Shown: positions 53,873 through 64,000, counted from the first letter of the stretch. The stretch: 64,000 nt of DNA from Mesorhizobium sp. M2A.F.Ca.ET.046.03.2.1 (GCF_003952425.1 NZ_CP034449.1:4700001-4764000), one strand, 5' to 3'. The notes: generated by a model from the sequence alone, not told the origin. Made by a program: numbers and translations.

Positions 53873-56013
53873 GCCGGGGCAAGTCAATCAGCATCATGTC
53901 AAGCGACACTCTAGCGTCTCTGCGCTCGCGCTATCTCCCCGATCATCTGATCGGGGAGATCATGTCCAAGCGATGGATCGACAACGCCATCCCGTTCACC
54001 GCGCTGGTGCTTACCGTGCTGGTGATGGGATCGATCATTCCCGACTTCCTGTCGCTGTCCAGCTTGTCGGATCTCGCCCGGCAGTTCGCCGAATTCGGGC
54101 TTGTCGTCCTGGCGCTCACCGTCGTCATGATCTCGGGCGGCATAGATCTCTCAGTGGCCTCGGTCTTTTCGCTGGCCGTTCTGTTCTCGCTCATCGGCGT
54201 GAATGTCTACGAGCTGCCCGTGCCGGCTGTTCTCGCCGGCATTCTCGGCATGGGAATGATCTGCGGCGCCATCAACGGCGTGCTGATCGGCTATCTGCGG
54301 CTGCGCGCCTTCCTGACGACGCTGGTCAGCCTGATCATCTTCCGCTCGCTCTACGAGATCGTCTTCGTGCGCATGTCGACCTCGATCATGTCGGGGTTCT
54401 CGATGTCGGATCTGTGGGTGTTCATCGGCGAAGGCACGGTGCTCGGCATTCCGGTGTCGCTGGTGATCACGCTGACCATCGCGCTTGCCTGGCATCTGGT
54501 GCTCTCTCGCATGCGACCCGGCTGGCGGTTGACGGCCGTCGGCGGGGCGCGGCGCTCGGCCTTCAATGCCGGGATCAATGTGCGCTTCATGGTGTTCCTC
54601 ACCTATGTCGCGTCGAGCACCATGTGCGCGCTGGCCGGCTTCCTGTTCGCCGCACGCCTCGGCAGCACGGGGTCCGACACCGGCGTCGGCCTGGAGGTCC
54701 AGGCGCTGACCGCCGCGGTGCTCGGCGGGACCGCAATCGGCGGCGGCCGGGGCTCCGTCGCCAAGGCCATCATCGGCAGCCTGCTTGTGCTCATGCTGAC
54801 CAACGGCCTGATCAATCTCGGCATCAGCGGTCCGATAAACTCGACGATCCTCGGCGCGATCCTTTTGCTCGCCGTCTTCGTCGACATGCGCTGGCAGAAG
54901 CACCGCCACCGCATCCTGGCCAAGGTCTATGTCTCGCCCGCTTATCTGTCGCTGCCGCCTTCGCCGCAGGTCGATGCGCCCGGCTCACCCTATATGCTCA
55001 ACGACCGCCTGCGCTCGGTCGAGATCATTGGCCTCGGCGAGATCGAAGGGCCGGAGGATGTCATCCTCGATCGCGACGACAATCTCTATTGCGGCACCCG
55101 CCACGGCGACATCGTGCGCTTCTTCGGCCCCGATCATAAGCGCTCGGAAGTGTTCGCGCATATTGGCGGCCATCCGCTCGGCATGGCCTTCGACAAGTCC
55201 GGCAATCTGCTCGTCTGCATCGGCGGCATGGGGCTTTTCCAGGTGGCGCCCGACAAGACGGTCACCAAGCTGACCGACGAGACGAACCGCAGCTGGTTCT
55301 CGGTGGTGGACGATTCGCGCCTTCGCCTTGCCGACGACGTCGATGTGGCGCCGGACGGCCGCATCTATTTCAGCGAGGCGACCATCCGCTACGAGCAGGA
55401 GGATTGGGCGACCGATGCGCTCGAGAGCCGCGCCAGCGGGCGCATCATTTGCTACGACCCGCGCACCGGCAAGACGCATACGGAAATCCCGAAACTAGTG
55501 TTCGCCAACGGCGTCGCCATGTGCTCCGACGGGCAATCCTTCATGTTCGCCGAGAGCTGGACCTGCTCGATCAGCCGCTACTATTTCGACGGTCCGAAGA
55601 AGGGCAGGACCGAGAAGGTGATCTCCAATCTTCCGGGTTACCCAGACAACATCAACCGCTCTTCCGACGGCAATTACTGGCTGGCGCTGCTCGGCATGCG
55701 CGGGCCGGCACTCGATCTAGCACTGCGCATGCCCGGCTTCCGTAAGCGCATGGCCCGTCGCGTCGCGCCGGACCAGTGGCTCTATCCCAACATCAATACC
55801 GGCTGCGTGGTGAAGTTCAACGAGAAGGGCGAGATCCTCGACAATCTCTGGGACCTTGGCGGCCTCAACCATCCCATGATCACCTCAATGCGCGAGCATC
55901 GCGGCTGGCTCTATCTCGGCGGCGTCTCCAACAACCGCATCGGGCGCTACCGCCTGCCCGATGCCGACCCGAACTGGTGCGCGCAGGACGCCTATTGGGG
56001 CGCCCGTTCATGA
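53869..56013 (+). CDS. Fusion of RbsC-type permease and SMP-30/strictosidine-synthase-like propeller (system 4)
   Basis: This protein has 714 residues from GTG 53869 (an ATG at 53896 is possible). Residues about 35-345 are a full RbsC-type permease (SGGIDLSVASVFSLA near 85; LGGTAIGGGRGSVAKAIIGSL near 283). After the last helix a basic stretch, RWQKHRHR near 344, marks a cytoplasmic end by the positive-inside rule. Residues about 375-714 are a six-bladed propeller of the strictosidine-synthase/APMAP-SMP-30 type: EGPEDVILDRDDNLYCGT near 400, and the family mark GYPDNINRSSDGNYWLAL near 590. The propeller would thus hang on the cytosolic mouth of the channel. The frame is uninterrupted, so this is not an assembly artefact of a lost stop unless a sequencing error is invoked. 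Confidence 0.88.
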   Translation: MSRGKSISIMSSDTLASLRSRYLPDHLIGEIMSKRWIDNAIPFTALVLTVLVMGSIIPDFLSLSSLSDLARQFAEFGLVVLALTVVMISGGIDLSVASVFSLAVLFSLIGVNVYELPVPAVLAGILGMGMICGAINGVLIGYLRLRAFLTTLVSLIIFRSLYEIVFVRMSTSIMSGFSMSDLWVFIGEGTVLGIPVSLVITLTIALAWHLVLSRMRPGWRLTAVGGARRSAFNAGINVRFMVFLTYVASSTMCALAGFLFAARLGSTGSDTGVGLEVQALTAAVLGGTAIGGGRGSVAKAIIGSLLVLMLTNGLINLGISGPINSTILGAILLLAVFVDMRWQKHRHRILAKVYVSPAYLSLPPSPQVDAPGSPYMLNDRLRSVEIIGLGEIEGPEDVILDRDDNLYCGTRHGDIVRFFGPDHKRSEVFAHIGGHPLGMAFDKSGNLLVCIGGMGLFQVAPDKTVTKLTDETNRSWFSVVDDSRLRLADDVDVAPDGRIYFSEATIRYEQEDWATDALESRASGRIICYDPRTGKTHTEIPKLVFANGVAMCSDGQSFMFAESWTCSISRYYFDGPKKGRTEKVISNLPGYPDNINRSSDGNYWLALLGMRGPALDLALRMPGFRKRMARRVAPDQWLYPNINTGCVVKFNEKGEILDNLWDLGGLNHPMITSMREHRGWLYLGGVSNNRIGRYRLPDADPNWCAQDAYWGARS

Positions 56014-57100
56014 TCGGCGCGATCTGGAAAGCCTGGGCCAATTTCCGCGGCTTCGATCTCACCGGCAGCACCGTGCCGCCGATGGACGGGCCGTTGCGGC
56101 CGAACGCGAAGCTCGACGCGATGCCGGTGCTGATGCAGCTCGACGGCGTCGACAATCTCACACCCGCGCATGACGGCATCCTCTGCTCTTCCGGCAACAA
56201 CCTGCTGACCCTTTCAACCAGCGGCGATGCCTCGCAATTTGAGCTGAGCGCGCGTTGTCCGATGGATGGACTGGTGACCAGCATCGCCGCCCTGGACGAA
56301 AACCTGGCGATTGCGGTCGAAGGTCGCGGAATTCTCCTGGAAAGCCCCGGCACCGCCTCAAGGCCGCTGAAGGTCGAAGGCATCAATCCTTCTTGCGTGA
56401 CGGCCATGGTCTTCGCCGATCCGACGACATTGTTCGTCGCCGTCGGATCGGATCGCCACGCGGCGAGCGAATGGAAGCGCGATCTGATGACGAAGTCGGC
56501 GAGCGGCTCGGTGTGGCGCATCGATACCCGCAGCGGCCGCGCCGAACGGCTTCTGGGCGGGCTGGAGTTCGCGGCAGGCCTGGCGCTTTCGGGAGAGGAC
56601 ATCTTTGTCGCTGAAGCGTGGCGGCATCGCGTCCTTGCGCTGGCGGGCGGCTCACAGCCCCGCGTCGCGCTTGCGGCCTTGCCCGCCTATCCGGGTCGCA
56701 TGACGCAGTCCGCCTCGGGCGGCTTCTGGCTGGCGATGTTCGCGCCCCGCAATCCGCTGGTCGAATTCGTGCTCAAGGAGGACGAATACCGGCGCCGCAT
56801 GGTCGACACGATCGATCCGGCCTACTGGATCGCGCCGGCGCTTGCGACCGGAAAGAGCTTTCTCGAGCCGATCCAGGGCGGCGCGCGCAAGAAACTCAAT
56901 ATGCTCAAGCCGTGGTCGCCGGCATGGTCGACCGGCCTGGTGGTGCGATGCGACGACCGCATGGCCATGCTGCGCAGCTACCAGAGCCGTGCCGACGGCG
57001 ATGTCCATGGCGTGACGTCGCTCTGCGAGACAGGTGGCAGGCTGATCGCCGGCGCCAAGGGCTCGGGCAAGATCGTGGCAATCGACGACGAGACGGCGGC

Positions 57101-57104
<4 letters not shown>
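56010..57104 (+). CDS. Second SMP-30/strictosidine-synthase-like protein (system 4)
   Basis: This protein has 364 residues from ATG 56010, overlapping the fusion stop. It appears to be a propeller of the same broad type: blade-like repeats, VWRIDTRSGRAERLLGGLEFAAGLALSGEDIFVAEAW (around 165-200) and ASGGFWLAMFAPRNPL near 230. It is poorer in the metal-site residues than the canonical gluconolactonase at 31824; the PDN motif is replaced by PGRM. It may be catalytically altered. No signal peptide is seen. A propeller fused to a permease followed by a free one suggests a hetero-pair at the transporter. Confidence 0.7.
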
Positions 57105-58594
<1,490 letters not shown>

Positions 58595-58643
58595 ACAGGC
58601 CGGCCCCGGCCGCCCGGCTCAGTGCAGGCCTGGGCGACGGGAC

Positions 58644-59381
58644 CTACCACCTGTTCGTAGGCAGCACGAACATCTGCGCGATCTGGACATGCGGCGGCTG
58701 GCTCAGCGCGAACATCACGCAGCGCGCCACGTCCTCGGGGTCAAGCGCCATGCCGAAGCGCTCGAAATATTGCCGCGCCGCTTCCTCGTCGCCGCGGTGG
58801 CGGGTCGTGACGATGCTGGTGCGCGTCAGGCCGGGCATAATCTCGATGACCCGCAGCGGCGTCTCCGCGAGCTCACCGCGGATGATGTCGCTCAGCATGT
58901 GCACGCCTGCCTTGCTGGCCGAGTAGGGCGCCTGCTCGGGCACGATCCGGAGCGCGCTGATCGAGCTCATGTTGACGATGTCGCCGCGGCCGCGCGCGAC
59001 CATGCCGGGCAGGATCGCGCGCGTGACGCGCATCAAGCCGATCAGATTGGTCTCGATGATGGCAGACCAGTCATCCGCCGATCCCTGGTCGAAACGGATG
59101 CGGCCGCCAATATCGTGGCCGGCATTATTGACCAGTATGTCGATGTCGCGGAATTCCGCCGGCACCTGTTCCAGGCAAGCGTCGACGGCCGACGCGTCGG
59201 TGATGTCCAGCGGGAGCGCAAAGACCTCGCCGCCCAGTTGGTTTGACAACGCCTGAAGCGCCTCGGCCTGCCGGTCGGCAAGCACGATGCGCGTGCCGTC
59301 GGCCTGGAGGCTTGTCGCGATGGCTCTGCCGATGCCGCTCGCGGCGCCGGTGACGAAAGCTGTCTTTCGCCGAACTGTCAT
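58644..59381 (-). CDS. Short-chain dehydrogenase/reductase (C)
   Basis: This 245-residue classical SDR shows VTGAASGIGRAIA near 11, NNAG near 87, the serine in NMSSISA and YSASKAG near 152. The LDPEDVARCVMFALSQPP ending resembles YdfG-type 3-hydroxy acid or serine dehydrogenases. It lies after the MmgE/PrpD gene on the same strand, 26 bases away, and is convergent with the ATPase gene. Confidence 0.88.
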   Translation of the reverse strand: MTVRRKTAFVTGAASGIGRAIATSLQADGTRIVLADRQAEALQALSNQLGGEVFALPLDITDASAVDACLEQVPAEFRDIDILVNNAGHDIGGRIRFDQGSADDWSAIIETNLIGLMRVTRAILPGMVARGRGDIVNMSSISALRIVPEQAPYSASKAGVHMLSDIIRGELAETPLRVIEIMPGLTRTSIVTTRHRGDEEAARQYFERFGMALDPEDVARCVMFALSQPPHVQIAQMFVLPTNRW

Positions 59382-59407
59382 TCAGCGTCCTCCATGCGCC
59401 TTCCCGC

Positions 59408-60775
59408 TCAAGCCGCTCTTCGCGGCCTGGCCTTTTCCTTGGTGGCGCAGAGCGGCATCAGCCGGCCGGCATCCTTCTTGGACTCCAGCCGGTCGATGAA
59501 GTCCTCGATCGACCTTGCGGCCTCGCCGCCCACGATCGGCGCGGCGGCCGATCTGAAGCGCTCGCGGATTTCGGCTTCGGTCGCCGGGATCACATCCGGA
59601 AGCCCCATCGACAGCTGCCGCCCGTCCCCGAGCACGACATCGATGCTGGCGCCCTGCTTGGCCGGAAACTGTGCCGTCAGTTCGTCGCTAGCCGAGAGGT
59701 CGCTGGCATCGATCAGCCGCAGCGTCTCCTTATCCCGCAGGTCCCTGTAGTTGTCTTCCGAGAGACGGCCGCTGGCGAACACCGCTGCAACGCCATAAGG
59801 AATGCTCATCTTGGCCTGGAGTGAACGCTCGAAGGGGCCGGTGTTGTCACAACCCGGATAGGCCGCCGCGGCGGCGGGGACACGGATGTGGATCCGCTCG
59901 ACGGGGGCTGCGCCGGGACCGATCATCTCGACGAGCTTGAGCGCGGTCTGGCAGGCCGTCTGGGCGAAATTACAGGCAGGCGCCGCCTTGTGGTAGACGG
60001 CCAGGATATCGGCCTCGCCGTCGGGGAAGAGCTGCACCGGCCCCCGCATCGGCCGGCGTGCGAAGGCGGCGAAGTAACCGGATTTTCCCTCAAGCACGTC
60101 CGGGCTGCCATAGGCACCGGCGGCCGCAAGCTGGACCGCCATCCAGGCGTTGCGCGCGGCAAAGCCCGGATGAAAGAACATGTCCGATCCGCCGCTCTTC
60201 GGCCACTGGTTGAGGCCGGACGACGTGTTGGCGGCAAAGGCGATCGCGGCCGCGGTCTGTTCCTTGTCGAGGCCGATGAACCGCGCGGCGCCACATCCCG
60301 CGCCGATCGGAGCCACCAGCCCCGTCGGCCTGAACAGTCCCGAAAGCTCGCGGTCGATGAGCATCCGGCCCAGCCGCCCGCCGACCTCATAGGCGACGAT
60401 TGCCGCCCGCAGCAGGTCGATCCCCGAAACCGTCTTCGTTTCGGCGAGCGCCAGCAGCAGCGGCCAGACGACGACGCCGTGATGGCATACGGATCCGGCG
60501 TGCATGTCCTCGCGGACCAGCCCATGCCCCTTGACCGCATTGACGAAGGCCGCGTCCGCCGGTGTGGCCTGCCGACTTTCGCCAATGATGTGGCCGCCGC
60601 GCGCCGGCGTCACCGCGGCCAGCGCTTGCTGGCTCGGATCGAGCGCGGACGCCTCGAAGGCGCAGCCGAGGAAATCGAGCAGACAAAGCTTTGCCTTGGC
60701 GGTGACGGCAGGACTGAACACTTCCAAGGGCAGGCCGGCCAGCGTGTCGGCCAATTGCTTCGTGAAGCTTGCCAT
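59408..60775 (-). CDS. MmgE/PrpD family protein (copy B)
   Basis: This protein has 455 residues. The helical domain has an AGSVCHHGVVVWPLLLALAE stretch near 91, corresponding to the DDTH-HP region of copy A but diverged; HH replaces the DDTHQG core. The lid has FNFAQTACQTALKLVEM-like features near 272 (read CNFAQTACQTALKLVEM). It is probably a dehydratase, isomerase or decarboxylase acting on a different acid from copy A. It lies 27 bases after the dehydrogenase gene in the same direction. Confidence 0.85.
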   Translation of the reverse strand: MASFTKQLADTLAGLPLEVFSPAVTAKAKLCLLDFLGCAFEASALDPSQQALAAVTPARGGHIIGESRQATPADAAFVNAVKGHGLVREDMHAGSVCHHGVVVWPLLLALAETKTVSGIDLLRAAIVAYEVGGRLGRMLIDRELSGLFRPTGLVAPIGAGCGAARFIGLDKEQTAAAIAFAANTSSGLNQWPKSGGSDMFFHPGFAARNAWMAVQLAAAGAYGSPDVLEGKSGYFAAFARRPMRGPVQLFPDGEADILAVYHKAAPACNFAQTACQTALKLVEMIGPGAAPVERIHIRVPAAAAAYPGCDNTGPFERSLQAKMSIPYGVAAVFASGRLSEDNYRDLRDKETLRLIDASDLSASDELTAQFPAKQGASIDVVLGDGRQLSMGLPDVIPATEAEIRERFRSAAAPIVGGEAARSIEDFIDRLESKKDAGRLMPLCATKEKARPRRAA

Positions 60776-60802
60776 TTCCCAAGTCCTCCGCGGTTCCCAC
60801 CT

Positions 60803-61696
60803 TCAGGCGCGGATTTCTATTCCCGCCCATTCTTCGACGATGCGTACCATCGAAGTGAAGTCCGAGTCCGGTCCGAAACGGGCATTCGTGGCGGCGAGCA
60901 TCTGTCTTACCAGCGAGCCCGCGACCATCGGCACGCCGAGATTCTCCGCCTCGTCGACGCACATGCGGACGTCTTTGTAGGAGAGGGCGGTGGCGAAGCC
61001 GAAATCGAACGTTCCCGGCAGCACAGCGCGGGGAAACTTGTCCTGGGTGGCGCTGTTGCGGCCGCTCGAGGCATTGATAATGTCGCACATGATGCGCGGG
61101 TCCAGCCCGGATTTCACACCCATCGCCAGCGCCTCGGCCGAGAGCAGGATGACGGCCGCCGCGATCATGTTATTGCCGAGCTTGGCGACCTGGGCGGTGC
61201 CGGCGTTTTCGCCACAGTAGAACCGCTTGCCGAAATTGGCCAGCACCGGGTCGATCTCATCGAACACCGACTTCTTGCAAGAGACCATTACCGCGAGCGA
61301 GCCGCTGCTGGCTCCGGCGATGCCGCCAGAAACCGGCGCGTCGACCCAGGCGATGCCGCGGCCGGCCAGCTCCGCCGCGATGGTCTTGGCCATGCTGGGC
61401 CCGGTCGTTGACAGGTCGATCACCACTTTGGCTTTCGCGCCCGATGTCAAGCCATCGGCGCCGAGCACGACCTCCTTGACGATCGGCGGCGTCGGCAGGC
61501 TGCAGAACACCACCTCGGCCTCGTCGGCGACGGCGGCGGCCGTGGCGGCCACGCTTATAGAATTGCCCGGCAGGTCCGTGGCGGCATCCGGCCTGCGGTC
61601 ATGGACGATGACATGGTGGCCCGCTTCAGCAAGCCGTCTTACCATAGGCGCGCCCATGCGGCCGAGCCCAACGAACCCAAGCGTTCGAGTCTGCAA
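60803..61696 (-). CDS. Beta-hydroxyacid dehydrogenase, 3-hydroxyisobutyrate dehydrogenase family (copy B)
   Basis: This protein has 297 residues from a TTG at 61696 (MQTRTLGFVGLG), with CCGGAG eight bases upstream; the longer frame to 61828 crosses the promoter region. The Rossmann motif GFVGLGRMGAPMVRRL is near 7, the signature APVSGGIAGASSGSLAV near 119, and the catalytic Lys in QVAKLGNNMI near 171. It is the first gene of the operon dehydrogenase, MmgE/PrpD, SDR, and is divergent from lysR copy B. Confidence 0.88.
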   Translation of the reverse strand: MQTRTLGFVGLGRMGAPMVRRLAEAGHHVIVHDRRPDAATDLPGNSISVAATAAAVADEAEVVFCSLPTPPIVKEVVLGADGLTSGAKAKVVIDLSTTGPSMAKTIAAELAGRGIAWVDAPVSGGIAGASSGSLAVMVSCKKSVFDEIDPVLANFGKRFYCGENAGTAQVAKLGNNMIAAAVILLSAEALAMGVKSGLDPRIMCDIINASSGRNSATQDKFPRAVLPGTFDFGFATALSYKDVRMCVDEAENLGVPMVAGSLVRQMLAATNARFGPDSDFTSMVRIVEEWAGIEIRA

Positions 61697-61785
61697 AGTT
61701 TTTACTCCGGGAAGGCCGCCTGGTGCAGACGGCCATGAGCTAGCAAATAAGCCAATTCCAGAGCGCAGCATAAGCTTCGCTCGCC

Positions 61786-61800
61786 GCATAACAGCTTTGC
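61786..61800. promoter_or_regulatory. GCATAACAGCTTTGC, candidate LysR-type operator (site 4)
   Basis: The core ATAACAGCTTT differs from sites 2 and 3 at one base. It lies between a LysR gene and the divergent dehydrogenase operon, the standard place for LysR autoregulation. This is the best hint that the repeated motif is a LysR site. Confidence 0.5.
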
Positions 61801-61912
61801 AGGGCGCCGGTTGGGCCTCCCTTGTCAACCATCGCTCAGTGCCCCAAACTCAGGCGTTTGCCGCGTGCTTCGACAATGCGGTTTCCCGCATTCGAGCCAA
61901 GGGCCGCACCTG

Positions 61913-62884
61913 ATGTTCGATCTGAAGCAACTGCAGCTTTTTACCGCCGTGGCCGAGTTCGGCAGTTTCTCACGCGCGGCGGTGGCGCTTTCGATTAGCC
62001 AGCCGGTGCTCAGCCGGCAGATCAAGTCGCTCGAGGACAAGGTCGGCGTCGCGCTGCTCTATCGCAATGGCCGCGGCATCGTGCTTACGGAAGCCGGCAA
62101 GATCCTGCAAAGCTACGCTGTGGCCCTGCTTGAGCAGGCCGCGCGCGCCGAGACGGAACTGGCGGCGCTGCGCTCGAACCCGCGTGGCACGATCGTGCTC
62201 GGAATGCCGCCCTCGGTCGGCGTCGTGCTGACGGCGCCGCTGGTGCAGAATTTCCGCGTCCAGTTCCCGCAGGTGAGCCTGAGGGTGATCGAAGGCTTCA
62301 GCGGCCATCTGCTCGAATGGCTGGTGATGGGCAAGATCGACGTCGCGGTCCTGTACAACGCGCCGAGGATGAACAATCTTCTGGCAGAACCCATCCTGCG
62401 CGACGAGCTGTTCCTGCTCGGCGCCAAAAACGACCCACACAATCTCGGGCCAGGCCCTGTCGATGCGGACGTGATGTCCCGGCTGCCGATGATCCTGCCA
62501 GCGAGGCCGCATGGCCTGCGCGTGGTGCTGGATCACATTCTCGGGTCCGCCGGCATCGAGCCGAATATCGAGGTCGAGGTCGACGCCATGCCTTCGACCT
62601 TGCGGCTCGTCGAAGCGGGGATAGGCTACACCATCCTGTCTTATTCAAGCTGCCACAACCTCGTTGCCGAAGGCAGGATCAACTACTGGCGCATCCGCAA
62701 TCCCCCGATCGAGCGGGAGCTGCTTCTGGCCACGTCCAGCCAGCGGCCAACCACGACGGTCATACGCGCGCTGACGACGCTCATCCGCGATGAGGTGCGT
62801 GTCCTGCGCAAGCTCGGGGTCTGGGAGCCGCGTCCGCCGTCTCCTGGCCCTGAACCTGCCGCTCACCTCGGACGAGTGGGATAA
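61913..62884 (+). CDS. LysR family transcriptional regulator (copy B)
   Basis: This protein has 323 residues from ATG 61913 (MFDLKQLQLFTAVAEFGSFS); a longer upstream frame crosses the operator and is not used. The HTH recognition helix is ISQPVLSRQIKSLEDKV. The effector domain shares MPPSVGVVLTAPLV and VIEGFSGHLLEWLV with copy A. A Pro-rich tail of about 15 residues is extra. It probably regulates the divergent dehydrogenase operon and perhaps the other ATARCAGCTAT sites. Confidence 0.9.
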   Translation: MFDLKQLQLFTAVAEFGSFSRAAVALSISQPVLSRQIKSLEDKVGVALLYRNGRGIVLTEAGKILQSYAVALLEQAARAETELAALRSNPRGTIVLGMPPSVGVVLTAPLVQNFRVQFPQVSLRVIEGFSGHLLEWLVMGKIDVAVLYNAPRMNNLLAEPILRDELFLLGAKNDPHNLGPGPVDADVMSRLPMILPARPHGLRVVLDHILGSAGIEPNIEVEVDAMPSTLRLVEAGIGYTILSYSSCHNLVAEGRINYWRIRNPPIERELLLATSSQRPTTTVIRALTTLIRDEVRVLRKLGVWEPRPPSPGPEPAAHLGRVG

Positions 62885-63024
62885 GGAGCGAGCCATGCCG
62901 GACGCGCGGGAAGGTACGGCGCTCCTCGGCATTGCCGGACGCAGATTCTCCGCTTGGGCTTCAGCGGTTCTCGCTATGAGGGGGGGCGTTCTTTCGTGCG
63001 AAAGGCGGTCTGCCGCGTCGCATT

Positions 63025-63039
63025 GGTTAGGATCTAACC
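63025..63039. repeat. Palindrome GGTTAG-GAT-CTAACC
   Basis: Six-base arms pair perfectly around GAT. The function is unknown; it lies in the gene-free right end. Confidence 0.4.
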
Positions 63040-63122
63040 CTGCCCGCGCTCGCACGTTGCCCGCACGCCGTGAGGCCATGCGATATACAAGATCTTCTTC
63101 GGCTTCCGCCCTCGAAGCCTGC

Positions 63123-63150
63123 GGCCGCAAGCTGACGTCTGCTTGCGGCC
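63123..63150. repeat. Inverted repeat, 10-bp perfect stem
   Basis: GGCCGCAAGC pairs with GCTTGCGGCC around TGACGTCT. There is no T-run, and it is far from the lysR stop (239 bases), so it is not an obvious terminator. Confidence 0.45.
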
Positions 63151-63303
63151 CGAATAGGATGCTGACCACCTCGACGTTGAGCGACGCTGTGGCGGACTGA
63201 GCGGATTCTTGGCGGTTTGTTACGCAGATTAAGGTCGCTTCGATCTTGAAGGACTTCAATAATGATCTAAGTGTATGAAATCATTGATTTATTAGGAAAA
63301 TTC

Positions 63304-63317
63304 TGGCGGAGAGAGCG
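63304..63317 (-). other. tRNA-Ser 3' end matching the copy at 18763 (candidate attachment site, right)
   Basis: These 14 bases of the acceptor/T-stem end are identical and co-oriented with 18763-18776. In the usual scheme the tRNA is restored by the incoming element at this junction and the displaced 3' end marks the far junction. Confidence 0.5.
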
Positions 63318-63393
63318 GGATTCGAACCCGCGTTACGGTTTCCCGTAAACACACTTTCCAGGCGTGCGCCTTCAACCACTCGGCCACCTCTCC
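63304..63393 (-). tRNA. tRNA-Ser (anticodon GGA)
   Basis: The reverse strand gives a 90-base class II tRNA: acceptor stem GGAGAGG pairing with the 3' CTCTCC, a D-arm with GCCGAGTGGTTGAAGGC, anticodon GGA within CCTGGAAAG, a long variable arm (TTTACGGGAAACCGTAA), T-loop GGTTCGAATCC and an encoded CCA (63304-63306). It reads UCC and UCU codons. Its 3' end is duplicated at 18763. Confidence 0.97.
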
Positions 63394-63873
63394 GTCCTTG
63401 ACATCTCGCGCCGGCCGGTTTTGCCGCGCGGGTTGGGGAGATGCTCCCGTGGGAAGTCCTCGACGGACATGGTGTGCCTTCAACCGGCGGGCAACCCTTC
63501 CCTGCACCCGCTAGCCGTCTAGGCAAACAGGCGCGGGGCTCATCTAGTCGATCCGAAAGCGAATGCCAAGCCATAATGGCGATGCAAAGGCTTTTGGCCG
63601 TGGATGGCCTCGAAGGCCGCCGCAACGAGGGCGTGCCGCGCGTTCGCGTGATGTATGCGGGCCGACCCGTAAGACCGTTCGCGCCTAAGCTGCAGCCTGG
63701 TTTCAGCGTGCGTGAGAGGGTGGACAGCGATCTGCAGGCAATGTCGTGGAAGTCGACAAGGTGACCGCATTGGGGGGAATCTCCGCCGTAAGCTCGCGCA
63801 GGGGCATTGAGCCGGATCAAATTCCTTGCAGCCGTCGCCTTGCTATGTTGCTCGCTTCCCGGGACAAGGTTGA
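63394..63873. other. Intergenic region between tRNA-Ser and the metallophosphoesterase gene
   Basis: About 480 bases. Short frames exist on both strands (for example a 62-codon one from ATG 63576) but none has a ribosome-binding site or recognisable content. The promoter of tRNA-Ser, which is read leftwards, must lie in its left part. I see no repeat or RNA structure. Confidence 0.5.
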
Positions 63874-64000
63874 ATGCGCATCGCGATCCTGTCTGACATC
63901 CATGCCAACCGTGAGGCGTTCGACGCAGTCCTGGAGGTCGTTCGGGAGCAGGCGCCGGACCAGCTGGTTCTGCTTGGCGATCTGGTCGGCTACGGGCCCG
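63874..64000 (+). CDS. Metallophosphoesterase (3' truncated by window)
   Basis: The 42 visible residues begin MRIAILSDIHANREAFDAVL and reach LLGDLVGYGP, which are the first two metal-binding blocks (SDIHAN and GDLVGYGP) of the calcineurin-like phosphoesterases of the YfcE/ApaH-related group. It is a different protein from the one at 16987, which has SDTHG and GGDIG in these places. The rest lies beyond the window. Confidence 0.85.
   Translation, partial: MRIAILSDIHANREAFDAVLEVVREQAPDQLVLLGDLVGYGP

Larger units (their letters stand above)
62885..63303. other. Non-coding right end of the putative island
   Basis: About 420 bases have no credible gene; the frames present on both strands are low-complexity in composition and lack ribosome-binding sites. 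Two inverted repeats (63025-63039 and 63123-63150) and a GTTTGTTACGCAG at 63215-63227 are the only structures. The last 70 bases before the tRNA are AT-rich. No integrase can be recognised here, where one is expected for a tRNA-targeting element. Confidence 0.5.

Noticed and set aside
62790..63259. Overlapping open frames on both strands after lysR copy B, examined as an integrase remnant or small gene
   Set aside because: No integrase motif (R-H-R-Y) or other recognisable content, no ribosome-binding site, and composition typical of chance frames in GC-rich DNA.

Overview
The window looks like a piece of an alphaproteobacterial chromosome of the Rhizobiales, most likely Mesorhizobium or a close relative. 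This is inferred from the high GC content, dense ABC-transporter and LysR/LacI content, a rhizobial-type intergenic mosaic repeat (6660-6765), an IS66 remnant, and NodB/NodS-like domains in one protein. No 16S rRNA or other typing gene is present, so the genus is an inference.

Left flank (1-18.76 kb). An oligopeptide-type ABC transporter, cut at the window edge, supplies a binding protein and two permeases but no ATPase. It is followed by a small SAM methyltransferase with a probable 3' frameshift, a zinc-ribbon class III nucleotide cyclase, an eight-helix membrane protein with an internal repeat, a GNAT acetyltransferase, an unrecognised 470-residue protein, a second and much larger cyclase/STAND-ATPase/TPR protein, and a peroxiredoxin-like protein. 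Next come a 975-residue three-domain fusion (GT2 glycosyltransferase, NodS-like methyltransferase, NodB-like deacetylase), a decayed IS66 fragment, and a metallophosphoesterase/ribonuclease Z pair.

Catabolic region (18.8-63.3 kb). This stretch is almost entirely uptake and oxidation of small organic acids, sugars or lactones. It holds four solute-uptake ABC systems: SBP-ATPase-permease-permease at 23.0-27.7 kb; SBP-ATPase-permease at 41.8-45.3 kb; a branched-chain amino acid type system with a LivM-LivG fusion at 45.4-50.6 kb; and permease-SBP-[permease fused to a beta-propeller]-propeller-ATPase at 51.9-58.6 kb. Around them sit an ETF/iron-sulfur membrane electron-transfer unit, a GMC oxidoreductase/aldehyde dehydrogenase operon, three SMP-30/strictosidine-synthase-like propeller modules, three metallo-beta-lactamase-fold lactonase-like hydrolases, three SDR dehydrogenases, and two copies of a LysR + MmgE/PrpD + 3-hydroxyisobutyrate-dehydrogenase-like module. 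Two regulatory signatures appear: four LacI-type operators (37.9-41.6 kb) around the single lacI-type gene, and a separate ATARCAGCTAT-like site in four divergent promoter regions (22.8, 49.0, 51.6 and 61.8 kb), which is a candidate LysR site.

The region ends on the right at a tRNA-Ser(GGA) gene on the minus strand (63304-63393). A 14-bp copy of the 3' end of that tRNA, starting exactly at its CCA end, lies in direct orientation at 18763-18776. This fits a 44.5-kb catabolic island inserted at the tRNA-Ser 3' end. No integrase gene is visible, so it would be a relic or a fixed island. Beyond the tRNA the window closes with the start of a metallophosphoesterase gene.

The items most worth a second look are the tRNA-bounded island, the permease-propeller fusion with its adjacent second propeller, the GT2-NodS-NodB-like fusion, and the two operator families.
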